A stretch of 64,000 bases of DNA from Cyanodermella asteris (lineage: Eukaryota; Ascomycota; Lecanoromycetes; Ostropales; Stictidaceae): positions 96,262-160,261 of the forward strand of contig UYJD01000003.1 in NCBI GenBank assembly GCA_900618795.1, in the 5' to 3' direction. Below are positions 33,139 to 42,613 of this stretch, piece by piece; within the stretch, counting starts at the first letter, position 1; every line of letters begins with the position of its first letter. The notes under the pieces were generated by a model. The model worked only from the letters and a program-made list of their open reading frames with translations, was not told where the DNA came from and searched no databases. The position numbers and the translations under genes were made by a program.

Positions 33139-34599
33139 ATGTCGCAGGTTGAAGAGCGCGAAATGACCTCGTTCACGCCAGACGCTGAGGACGCTGGTCC
33201 TAACACCGATCATCATGGCTATCAAACGCCATTCATTGAGCCTCAGAGATGGACTTTAGAAGATAAAAAGAGGCTACTGGTCCTGATGGGGTCTGCAATA
33301 TCGCAGCTTCCAATCTGGGGCAAGTTCGATATACTGGTCAATTGATTGCGGTGATCTAACCTGATATCAGGTTTTGCCATAAGCTATGGCGTCTTTCAGG
33401 AATACTACTACGAGACTTGGACGCTTCTAGGCCCTAAAGAGTTGACCGGCATCATCGGTACAACCCAGAACGGTGTGATGTACCTGTCCATGCCATTTCT
33501 TTTCGGCCTGTTCACCCAGCGCTGGGCAAGATACCGGCAGCTTGCAGCTGTTTGCGGGACGATTCTCTCATGTCTGAGCTTCATCATCTCCTCCTTCAGC
33601 CAGAATGTTTGGCATCTCGTCATTAGCCAGGGTGTCCTAGCCGCGTTCGGTTGCGCCCTCGCCTACAGTCCCCTGACCCTATCTCTGGGCGAGTGGTTCA
33701 ATACCCAGAACCGCGTCTGCAATCGTGCAGTTGCCTATGGCCTCATCTTCTCTTCCAAGAGCATCGTCGGCGCCACCTGCCCCTTCCTCTTTCGCGGTCT
33801 GCTCGACCGTTTCGGTTTTCGTATAACTCTCCGCATCTGGACCGCGATCCTAGGAAGTACAGCCTTGATCTCCATCTTCATGATCCCGACCCTAGCAACA
33901 GTGATCTCGACATCCCGACAACGTAGAATCCCCTGGTCGTTCCTCCGACACCGCACCTTTTACATTTACTCCGTCGCCACCCTCCTCCAAAGCACCGGTT
34001 ATGGGATTCCACAGACCTATCTCACGTCCTTTGCACGCGCCACAACCCCTCTGTCAAGCACATTCTCGACCCTGCTCATCACACTGATCAACATCGCCGG
34101 CATCGCATCCAGCTCCGTCTTCGGCTTCCTCTCCGATAACCGCCATTTCACGCTGTCGTTGACGACCGTCACATCCCTCCAGTCGCTCGCGTCCGCTCTT
34201 TCGGCTTTCCTTCTTTGGGGTCTGGCGAGCGCTGATGATGGTGCGGCGCTACTGACGCTTTTTGCGATTGCATTTGGGTGTTTTGCGACGGGGTATAGTG
34301 CGACGTGGGGTGGGGTCGTGAAGTTGATGGAACGGGAGGCGAGGGAGCGGAATGAGGCGCTGGACACGGGGCTACTTTTTGGGTTGCTGAACGGGGCGAG
34401 AGGAATCGGATATGTTGGTGGCGGGCTCGTCAGTGTGCCGTTGGTCAAGGTGGGTGCGGGTTCGATTGTGGGAGCGGGTCTGGGATATGGGACGGAGTAT
34501 GGGCCGCTCATCGTCTTTACTGGGCTGTCTTTGGCTTTTGGAGGATGGGGCGTGGCTTGGAAGTGGAAGAAGCCATTTCAGCTGCTGAGGGTGCTGTAA
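33139..34599 (+). CDS. MFS transporter (monocarboxylate-porter-like) with a GC-AG intron
   Basis: This is a major facilitator of the fungal MCH/monocarboxylate-like group, in the plasma or an internal membrane. Exon 1 is 33139-33319; exon 2 is 33371-34599; total 469 aa. Joining them gives the family's TM1 sequence SQLPIWGFAISYGVFQEYY. The intron (51 nt) begins GCAAGT, not GT, has a CTAAC branch site and ends CAG. No GT donor nearby keeps the frame. About 12 hydrophobic segments follow, among them LSMPFLFGLF, GVLAAFGCALAYSPL and TLLITLINIAGIASSSVFGFL. Between TM6 and TM7 lies a short basic loop (SRQRRIPWSFLRHRTF). Substrate unknown. The gene converges on the second MFS gene with 166 bp between stops. 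Confidence 0.85.
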
Positions 34600-34765
34600 C
34601 GGCAATATTCTTGGACCCAAAAAGACCCTTGCAGCTGATTTCGAGGCGTGTGAAGTACGAGGCTTCGATCTTAACCCCAGGATTTGATGCTATATGCGGA
34701 TCTCGTGTTCATGACGGATATTTCACTAGCTTGAACGCAGCACAAAGACAGCTCTGCTGCTGTCT

Positions 34766-36178
34766 TCACTCTGTTAGAGGTCTCCTTCTGTCAAGCTTCG
34801 TCATCGTAGCAGATCCACCAGCTAATATCAAGCCACCCGCTACCATGAACACCCCAGAAGTCAATACCCCCGCCACCCACTTCGTTCCCGAATTCTCATC
34901 AACAATGGCATAGATCGCACTCGGTCCCGCGAGCGTTGTGAAACCCACTGCAGAATTCAAGAGACCAGTCCTCGACGCCAGTCCCTCCTTCCCAAATAGG
35001 TGAGCAACCACTACGGGGAACAAACTGATGAACCCGGACCCGAATATGCCCACATACACGACGAATAGCGTGAACAACGCCGTCGGCGTGCCGCTTGATG
35101 AACCAGATACGGCAACCCCGGGAAGCCAAAAGGCAAAATGGCCCATCCCGCAGAGCAGGAAGCTGGCGGACAGAGCGTTCACTTTTCCATGACTGTCCGC
35201 ATAGTAACCGATCCCCACACGGCCGATGATAGATAACCCGTTCATAAGTCCGAGAAGCCACGACGCGTAGACAGAGTCGATCCCCACGAACATGGCAGAG
35301 GCCGGGATGAGGAAGTATCGAGGCAGGAACCCCGTCATGGCGACGGCGCAAGCAACTGCAAGACACACAAACTTGCCGTTCCTCAAAAGCGTGAAGTCCA
35401 GTAGCGATGATGCATTCGAGGATAAACTCCTGGTGCCTTGTCGTGGTTTCAGCAGCATCGTGCTGGGGACGAGAACGCCCAGGGCGAGAAAGCCCAAGAT
35501 CCGGAACGTGGTCTGCAAACCGTATTGCCAGAGCATCTCTCGAACAGCGTAGGGAAGGACACAACCACCGAGAGCGCCGCCACTCACGACGATCCCATTT
35601 GCGAGCCCATGTCTGCCAGCGCCAAAATACATCCGACTGATCGCCGTGGCGGGCGGGTAGACGAACGCAACACCGAGGCCGAACATCAAGCCCTGGGTCA
35701 GGAAGAGTTGCCAGTAGGTGGTCGCCCCGCTGGCGGCGAACATGGCTCCTATCATTAGAGAGGAGCCGATGATGAGCGAGGTCCGGTAGCCGTAGATGTC
35801 GGCGAAGCGGCCTGTGAGGAATCCGAGGATGAGGTAGAGGGAGGCGGAGACGGAGCCGATGAGAATTAGTTGGGAGGAGGGCAGGTCGGGAAAGAGCGTG
35901 GTCTGGTAGTGGGACTGGAAGACGCCGTAGGTGTTGGTGTAGCCAACGCCGATGAAGAGTGTTAGGGAGGCGGCGATGAGGATTGAGACGCGGTTTATGG
36001 GGGGGGCTGTCGAACTGTCATCGTCCGTATCACCTGGAGGCCGCGACGGTTCTGGTGTCGAGGCAGCGCCACTTGGGATGGCTCTGGGGGAGAAGTCATT
36101 CCGGGGTAAATCAGGGCTGAAGGGTGTCAAGAAGATCTCTGGTTGAATCTGAGTAGGGGCGATTGCTGTTAGAGACAT
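34766..36178 (-). CDS. MFS transporter (monocarboxylate-porter-like)
   Basis: A 470-codon frame without introns. A Pro/Ser-rich, acidic cytosolic N-terminus (about 65 residues) precedes TM1 (VSILIAASLTLFIGVGYTNTYGVFQSHYQ), a signature of the fungal MCT-like group. The loop after TM2 reads GRFADIYGYRTSL, the MFS motif A region. Later helices include GLMFGLGVAFVYPPATAISRMYF and GLMNGLSIIGRVGIGYYADSHG. The last helix ends GLILAGGSATM. It is a member of the same broad family as its convergent neighbour, but the two share only the family pattern, so they are not a recent duplicate. Substrate unknown. Confidence 0.88.
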   Translation of the reverse strand: MSLTAIAPTQIQPEIFLTPFSPDLPRNDFSPRAIPSGAASTPEPSRPPGDTDDDSSTAPPINRVSILIAASLTLFIGVGYTNTYGVFQSHYQTTLFPDLPSSQLILIGSVSASLYLILGFLTGRFADIYGYRTSLIIGSSLMIGAMFAASGATTYWQLFLTQGLMFGLGVAFVYPPATAISRMYFGAGRHGLANGIVVSGGALGGCVLPYAVREMLWQYGLQTTFRILGFLALGVLVPSTMLLKPRQGTRSLSSNASSLLDFTLLRNGKFVCLAVACAVAMTGFLPRYFLIPASAMFVGIDSVYASWLLGLMNGLSIIGRVGIGYYADSHGKVNALSASFLLCGMGHFAFWLPGVAVSGSSSGTPTALFTLFVVYVGIFGSGFISLFPVVVAHLFGKEGLASRTGLLNSAVGFTTLAGPSAIYAIVDENSGTKWVAGVLTSGVFMVAGGLILAGGSATMTKLDRRRPLTE

Positions 36179-36702
36179 ATTCCAAATTCAGAAGCGCACT
36201 CAAGGTGCCGGCCTTGTTTCTGAAAGTAAGAGGGACGCTGCACTGATATAGGACGAAGCCAGTCATGGCAATGAGTTGACTTTCATGGACTGTAGATTCC
36301 GTTGATCGGAGCAGAGCTTACCAGCGGCAAGCTTCGGTCATTGATGGTGTGGCTGTTGGTCCACGCAAAGGAAGAATGGTGTATGTGAAGGGCCTCGGCA
36401 CGACCTTGCTGTAGATGCTCGCGTTTGAGCGTCTACTGTGTATGATGCACGCTGGTAAACAAATATTGCAAACCACGATCTTGAGACCCGCCAAGTCATC
36501 TGCCACCTTGAGTTCGACCGTGCTGACCATTCACTAAGCGGAGACGGAATGTTAGTCTGATTGACGGCCCCAACCTCATGACGTTACATCCCCCAGCCGT
36601 GTTTCCCAGCTTTCGTATAAAGTAAATAAAACCTCTCTACCCCGGATTCTCGAACAACTCTATTTTACGGGCATACTTACTGCCCAAAAACACCTCATAA
36701 AC
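36179..36702. promoter_or_regulatory. Divergent upstream region, MFS (-) and DUF7704 (+)
   Basis: The two start codons are 524 bp apart and head-to-head. A TATA-like element for the plus-strand gene is listed separately. A 70-codon minus-strand frame (36318-36530) is not recognisable. Confidence 0.5.
36616..36622 (+). promoter_or_regulatory. Probable TATA box of the DUF7704 gene
   Basis: TATAAAG lies 87 bp upstream of the start codon at 36703 and is followed by a CCTCTCTACCCC pyrimidine stretch, a typical spacing for a fungal promoter. Confidence 0.45.
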
Positions 36703-37191
36703 ATGGCGTACATCATGCCCGTCGTGCCGCGAGTCTTCTTCTGCTACATCGAACCCATCCTCATCAGCGGCGCCATCTACAATGTCCTTTCCCACCCGAT
36801 GACCACCGTCCCCCTCGTTCTTCAACCCGAACAGCTAACTCCAAATCAATATCTCTACGCCGACAGCGTCGACAAGATGCTAGCGGCTTCGACAGCATCC
36901 ATGTTTGCCGGCTTCGGATCACTCGCGACAATCGTCCTGTGGCTGACGACGGACCCGCAGCTCGTATACTGGGTCGTGGTTATTTACGCTCTGTTGGATT
37001 TCGGGCACTGGGGTGGTATTGCCTGGGTTTTGGGGCGGCAGAGAATCCTGGATGTGGGTAGTTGGAGTGATGAGTTGAGAGTCTTTATGGTTTTGCCGCT
37101 TTTGACGTTTGCCATCAAGGTCAGTTATTTGGCTGGGTTTTTGGGGAGCGACCATGCGCCGGTGCGGATCGAGGGGAAGAAGGTGAGATGA
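36703..37191 (+). CDS. DUF7704-type small integral membrane protein
   Basis: A 162-codon frame with four hydrophobic segments: VVPRVFFCYIEPILISGAIY (about 7-26), a middle helix (about 67-83), VYWVVVIYALLDFGHWGGIA (about 88-107) and the last near 130-147. The opening P-x-x-PRxFF-x-YIEP is the mark of the fungal DUF7704 family. The conserved DFGHWG between helices is also present. The role is unknown. The C-terminus is basic (IEGKKVR). There are no introns, and length is normal for the family. Confidence 0.82.
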   Translation: MAYIMPVVPRVFFCYIEPILISGAIYNVLSHPMTTVPLVLQPEQLTPNQYLYADSVDKMLAASTASMFAGFGSLATIVLWLTTDPQLVYWVVVIYALLDFGHWGGIAWVLGRQRILDVGSWSDELRVFMVLPLLTFAIKVSYLAGFLGSDHAPVRIEGKKVR

Positions 37192-37689
37192 TTTAGAAAG
37201 GGGTTGTCTGATTGCGAGCAAAGAACTGGGCGGTTTTGTTTGACTGTCAATGCTCGGGATCGATGAATGTAACATATTTGCATTATGACATGACAAAACC
37301 TCTGGGCATTCTTATGGTCTGGAATACACACGGTATTCAAGGGCTTCCAACACAAACCCACGTGCTGTCCTTGTGAAACGGGCCCTAATCGAACCTGTGT
37401 TACTGGCGATCTTTCCGACAAGGCCGACTGAAGATTACTCAACACCGCCCAAGGTCCATTCCAATAAAGAAACCGCAGTGGCGGAGTGCTCTGCCGAAGA
37501 AGCTATCCCGATTGGGCAGGTGTGAGGTCCAATACCCGAGGTTCAGTGCCATGGCAGTCTACCCCGTCATTTCCATGGCATTGCTGTTTCCGTCCTTCAC
37601 ATATTGAGAACTTGATATTCTTTCTGGAACAGCCTCGGATTCTGTGGTATCGATCCTGCGAACCCGAAACCGAGCAGTCTGCCTTCACA
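37192..37689. other. Intergenic region, no gene recognised
   Basis: This holds the 3' end of the DUF7704 gene and the promoter of the SDR on the same strand. Only short, unrecognised frames are present. Confidence 0.5.
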
Positions 37690-38794
37690 ATGACCACACC
37701 ACGGCAATCCATCTTGATCACCGGGTACGGATGGATATATCAGCTCGCGTCTAGATTTATGGTCTCTAACATACTATAGGTGCTCGGGGACTGGCATTGG
37801 TAACCACCTGGCGCGTCTGTTCCAAGAGCGCGGCCTCAGAGTTCTCGCTACTGCCAGAAAGGCAGAAAGCTTGTCAGATCTTGCGGTCAGAGGCATTGAG
37901 ACATTGAGCTTGGTCGTGGACGACCCGGTGAGTGTTAGAGCATGCTACAAAGAAGTTGAGGGCCTCCTCGAAGGGAAGGGACTCGATTATATCTATCATA
38001 ATGCAGGCCAGAGTAAGTATCCTCGTCTGGTTGTCTAGGCTTCCGAGAGCGTAAGCTAGAGTTGCTGAATTCTGACTTGCGTGATCGGTGGTCACTGGTG
38101 AGCGACAGCAGTAAGATGTGTTTGCGTATTGTAAAGACTGCCAATCCTCTTGAAGCTGTCTTTCGATAGCGTTTGGACGTTAGCGCTCGGCGCTAATCAA
38201 TGTTTGATCACAGACTATACCGTGCCGGCGACCGATATCGTTGTCGAGGAGGCGAAAGCCATGTTCAACACGAACCTTTTCTCAATCATGGACATCAACG
38301 AGGTCTTCCTCCCGCTCATACTGAAAGCAAAGGGCACGATCGTCGCAACAGGTTCCGTCGCCGGCATTATGCCTTTCTGGTTCGGAAGTGCCTACAACTG
38401 CTCGAAAGCAGCCCTGAGATCTTACCTTGACACGCTGCGAGTCGAGTTGGCACCCTTCGATGTGCATGTCGTCAACGTAATCACCGCAGGCGTGGTCAGC
38501 AACATTGCTCGTACGAAGCGGGAGCTCCCGCCAACGTCGATCTTCAAGCCATGGAATGAAATGTACCAGCGGCGGCTCGTGGAGAGCCAGACTCGTGGGC
38601 AGCCGACACAAGCATATGTCGACTATGTGGTACCCAGGGTGTTAAACAGTAGAGGATACCTCTGGAATCAGAATGAGATCTGGGCGGGCAGACCATGGCA
38701 GTCTATATACATCATGGACACGATCGATCGATTCTTTCCGGGAGGAATTTGGAGGTTGTATATGTCGAGGGTGGTCGGTCTGAGGAAGCAGTGA
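37690..38794 (+). CDS. Short-chain dehydrogenase/reductase, AYR1-like
   Basis: Three exons: 37690-37724, 37780-38012 and 38214-38794, giving 282 aa. Intron 1 (55 nt, GTACGG...CTAAC...TAG) must be removed to give the NADP-binding motif ITGCSGTGIGNHLA. Intron 2 (201 nt, GTAAGT...CAG) must be removed to join YHNAGQ to NYTVPATD, the conserved NAG-x-x-Y block. The catalytic Ser and YxxxK are visible in ATGSVAGIMPFWFGSAYNCSK. TGCS-x-x-GIG is typical of the group of yeast AYR1 (1-acyl-dihydroxyacetone-phosphate reductase, lipid droplet/ER). The tail FFPGGIWRLYMSRVVGL could associate with membrane. Substrate is inferred only loosely. The stop is 53 bp from the stop of the convergent TANGO2 gene. Confidence 0.87.
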
Positions 38795-38847
38795 TGACGG
38801 AATGCGACAATCAGCGGGGCCGAGCACATGGAAAATGAAGATTTGGC

Positions 38848-39838
38848 TCAGGAGGATGATTGAATGTCATATTCAAACTTCCTCGTGCTGCTCGGCTTCG
38901 TTTCCACCGCTACTCCGTCTTCGTACAGCGTCTTCTCGATGAACTTGACGTGTCCATCATGCGTGACGAGAATCAGACTTTGCTTCGTAGTGCCGTACGC
39001 GTTTGGAGCCAGCTTGTGCACTGACATCCGTCTCTTCGATTGCGAAGCCGCAATCTCATCTCCTTTCAATGCCGAGTCGTCGCCAGTCAGGATAGGAACG
39101 AAGACACTATTCTTCAGTTCGCTAACAAACGATGACCAGTCCGCACCATTCTGTCGTTTCGGCAGGGTGTCTCGGCTCAGTAGTACAAAAATCTTCCGAA
39201 CCATGTCGTCCTCATCGTGCTCGTACTTGATATTGCCCTTGACGATCAGATCAAGCAGATGCTCGCCTTCAGTGACCTTCGGCCACGAGCGATTGCCAAA
39301 CGCCGCATTGCTCAGCCCGACCGTCTGTCCCCTCTCCTTACCCACCCACGCAAGATCCTTCTCGCTCTCCATTCGGTTGCTGACCACCGCAAGTGGCTCG
39401 TTCAGCCGCCCACAGACGAGACTGAAACCGCCCGAGCCCCTCGCCTCCTCACCGGCAATCAGCCGGCGCGCAAACTCCTCCGTATCTTGAACGTGACCGG
39501 GCGGCTGTGTGAGATACGCGTTCACCATCGCACCGCGACTAATGGTGCCGGCCGTCTCGCGGTCTTCGCGGTAGTTCGTCAGGCACGCGATGCGCCCGTC
39601 GCGCGTCACGCCGAGCCATGTGCCTTTTGTGTCTTGTCGCTGGAGGTCGCGGCCACCTAGGACATGGCTGTGTGGTTCTTCCCACCAGTCGGCAGGGGCG
39701 GTCGGTCGGTGGATGTATTCCTGGTCGAGGTTAGTTGGTGAGCTGTTGCGGGGCGGTGGTGGGCTGTCTCACATCGCGGTTGCTGGCTATTATCAGCGCG
39801 TATTTAGGATGCGCTGTGGAGAAAAGTGCGATGCACAT
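38848..39838 (-). CDS. TANGO2/NRDE-family protein
   Basis: Two exons: 39838-39773 and 39720-38848, about 312 aa. Exon 1 encodes MCIALFSTAHPKYALIIASNRD and exon 2 begins EYIHRPTAPADWW. The family's name-giving NRDE motif is thus split by the 52-nt intron (GTGAGA...CTAAC...CAG) exactly between D and E. Further family blocks: GGRDLQRQDTKGTWLGVT, RIACLTNYRE, RGAMVNAYL and FSLVCGRL. TANGO2 proteins have been linked to Golgi organisation, haem handling and lipid homeostasis; the biochemical role is still debated. The reading frame at 39609 is an internal in-frame Met, not the start. The gene is convergent with the SDR gene. Confidence 0.9.
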
Positions 39839-40236
39839 GGCTACATACAGAGGAGTGATGTACAAACTTGAGAGGGTCGCAAGACTACCATTTTTAATTG
39901 CGATCCCGAACCATTGTGATGAACGGAAGCCGTTGGACCGTCAGACGAAGCCGAACTTGAATCTCGAGTTCTAGCCTCTAGCCTTGGCAGATCTCACAGC
40001 GCGCTCTTACGTCAAACCACGCTGTTGCACGGTTGGCAGGGACTCAACTTTATGTTTGCATGGAACAAATCTCATTCGGTGATGATGCCTGCATGAGTTC
40101 CTCTACTGGCCCTTGCTTGGGCAGCTTTGAGCAATAGCTGACGCTCAAGTGTTGCGAGATTGCCGTTCTAACATTAACATTAACATTTTCATATTCGTGC
40201 CATACATGCCCTCACCAAGCTGGGATTGTTTATCAA
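39839..40236. other. Short intergenic region
   Basis: This is the upstream region of the TANGO2 gene and the 3' side of the Fic gene. A threefold AACATT repeat lies at about 40170-40190. Nothing else was recognised. Confidence 0.5.
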
Positions 40237-41334
40237 TCAAAAGCCGGTGGAGGGTGGCTGGCGCAGTCTAAACGTATTCATCATGTCCAGTTGATTTGCA
40301 ACGATCGATTCTAAATATTCTGAAGGATCGCCGTCCTGTGCATTCGATATCATTCTGAGGTATGCCGAGCGGTCCAGATCGGCCCAGACAACAGGCAGCA
40401 AGCCTTGACGTATCGAATAGTCATACATCATGGTTCTTCCCACTCGTCCGTTGCCGTCGATGAAGGGGTGGATGTGAAGAAAGTGTGCACAGATGTGGCA
40501 TGCAAGAACGAGCCGATGGTAGACGCCAGCTTGATGGGTTCGATCGCGCCATTCGATAAATTGCTCCATCAATTGTGGTACCTCCGTTGGGTAGGGATAA
40601 ATCCTTAGGACGTTGGAACGAGCTTGGATTGGGACCAAGCGGAAATCTCCAGGAACTGTCTTCGGACCCCAGCCATGCTCGTGCAGTTATTCTGAGACAG
40701 TGTCGCGAATCATAGCTGCTTGGAGGCCTCGAAGCTCTGAAATGGTCAGTCCGACGGAATTAGGTGAATTGAGTGCACGCAGAGTCATCCACTTGGACAC
40801 CACAATGTGGTTCCGTAGCTCAGCAGTAGCATTAACGTCCTTTCCTGGCAGCAGAGTCGCAGCTGAGGGTATCTCGACTTGCCTGAGCAACTCCGCGGAG
40901 ATCATTCTAAGATCAACAGTTTGGAAGACAATGCGTTCGAGCTCATCGCTGATGACAATTGAGTCCCGGAGTGGAAGTGGGTTGCACTCAATAGCTGTCG
41001 ACTGATGTGAGTATTCCGGTAGCAAGCCTTCGACACATGGCTTCAGGTCCGTGCTCTGCCTCAATGTGTCGATCTGCTCGAGAGAGGATCGCAGGCGCGA
41101 TTGAACCTCGAGGTACTTGGTCGGATCCTCCGGTTTGTGGTATTCCTTCCAGCATTCTCCGGTCTGGGCGAGACGGTTGTACGTGAGACTGTTACGGTCC
41201 AACTGACGTACGCGGCCGTAAACTTTCGATAACAGGTCTCGGCGAGCGGTAAGACCTTGTGATGATGAGAAGCGGGTGAGGGGTGGTCGAGGACGTGCTC
41301 GGATGCGAAGAAGGATGGAACGTAAGGCGAACAT
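40237..41334 (-). pseudogene. Fic-domain protein gene, reading frame interrupted once
   Basis: Fic proteins transfer AMP or related groups to target side chains. The downstream part (40237-40638) carries the complete Fic core motif HPFIDGNGRVGR with its catalytic His, and a preceding helix rich in His/Cys. The upstream part (40687-41334) contains an N-terminal domain with HQSTAIECNPLPL, matching the class II auto-inhibitory pattern S/T-x3-E, though with Cys where Gly or Asn is usual. The first 30 residues from the ATG at 41334 (MFALRSILLRIRARP) are basic, without acidic residues, and look like a mitochondrial presequence. The two parts are in the same frame but separated by one interruption. 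It could be a decaying host gene, a sequence error, or an intron I cannot see. The target is unknown. Confidence 0.62.
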
Positions 41335-42613
41335 GTTTTGTTCCGTACTGTAAAGCTGTGCTACTTGGAGTTTCGTACGGTATTTCTGTGCGTGTCCAAT
41401 AAGAGTCGGTTTTCGTGAAGGAAAGTTCAAGCTAGAATGCCCTAAACCTTGATAGGCCGCGCGCGCTTTCATGGATGCAGGGACGCCAAGGCGCGGCCTA
41501 AGGCGTGTGAAATGATTAGGTACGCAAACAGACACCTGGCTCGGTGTTTAGCTGGGTGCTTAGCTGGGTACTTGGCTGGGTACTTGGCTGGTTACTTGGC
41601 TGGTTACTTGGCTGGTTACTTGGCTGGTTACTTGGCTGGTTACTTGGCTGGTTACTTGGCTGGTTACTTGGCTGGTTACTTGGCTGGATACTTGGCTGGG
41701 TACTTCGTAGACGATTCATGCAGATACTCAGCTAGGTGTCTGGTTGGATGCTTAGGTGGATGTCTAGTTGGGTATTTAGCTATACGTCCAGCTGGCAAAC
41801 GAAACACCGGCGGCGACTTCTTTCCTTCCGCCTTGGGCCGTTTTCGTCGCAGACAAACACCCGCGTAAAGAAGCGGCGGCGCGACCACGCCAGATCGAGG
41901 GCTTTGGAACCAGCATTATTATTATGCCCATCATATCACTTTCCAACCCTTTCGTCTCGTAACGAAGCTCCGTGTCTGGACTTTACTCTTACCATGTCAA
42001 CTGCTCCAGGCCAACCTACAATCTGAGCATAACGTCGAAACTCACAGTTCTTGGACTGACTGAGACCAAGTGATGACTGCAGGCGAGACGCACGTTCTCC
42101 CCTCTACCCTGGACCGGTCATATTTGTCGTTCCGACTGTTTGCTGCTGGTGCTTGACTCTCAACAATCAGATACTCTGTTCTAGCAGACTGGCTTTACGC
42201 TTGCATTGACTGGCGGCGAGAACCGCCATGTACGATGATCAAGCCAGATGATGCCGCACCTTGCGGGCTCGGATCGTGATAAACAGAAGCCAGCCAGGAT
42301 CGGGTCAGCCGTAGCATGACTTGCCTTGGGCAATCATCTTGTTTCAGCGAAGCGGCTCGCATTGCGACCAGTCCAGCACAAGATGCGTGGGACCGAAGCT
42401 GACTTTCGGATAACAGCTTACATGTAGCTTCAGTAGCTGAATGCGGTTGCTGGAGACTTTGATTTCCTTGATACGAAGCCCATGTACTTGGCAATATGCC
42501 CCGCTGGTTCAGATATAAGTATCACCTGTTCCTGCTACATGCTCGTCCGCGATAGGTGCTTGGGTGACTGTGCTTGACAGTCTCAGACACAGAAGTTGTC
42601 ATTGAGAGACACA
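41335..42613. other. Intergenic region containing a minisatellite
   Basis: This lies between the starts of the Fic gene (-) and the decayed GMC gene (+). Apart from the 12-bp array, no gene was recognised. Several frames over the array stay open only because 12 is a multiple of three. Confidence 0.55.
41539..41790. repeat. 12-bp minisatellite, 21 units in register
   Basis: The unit is GCTGGTTACTTG on the plus strand. Eight identical copies occupy 41587-41682. Flanking copies (41539-41586 and 41683-41706) differ at one to a few positions. After two strongly diverged units (41707-41730) the 12-bp register resumes at 41731-41790 with degenerate copies. In translation it gives LAGY or WLLG repeats on one strand and NQPS on the other. 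A homogeneous centre with worn edges suggests growth and shrinkage by slippage or unequal exchange. Confidence 0.92.

Noticed and set aside
38848-39609. TANGO2 start at 39609
   Set aside because: This Met is internal; the upstream exon and the 52-nt intron supply the family N-terminus MCIALF and the NRDE signature.
41449-41868. LAGY-repeat frame (139 codons) across the minisatellite
   Set aside because: It is open only because the 12-bp unit keeps any frame open; there is no signal peptide or flanking coding signal.
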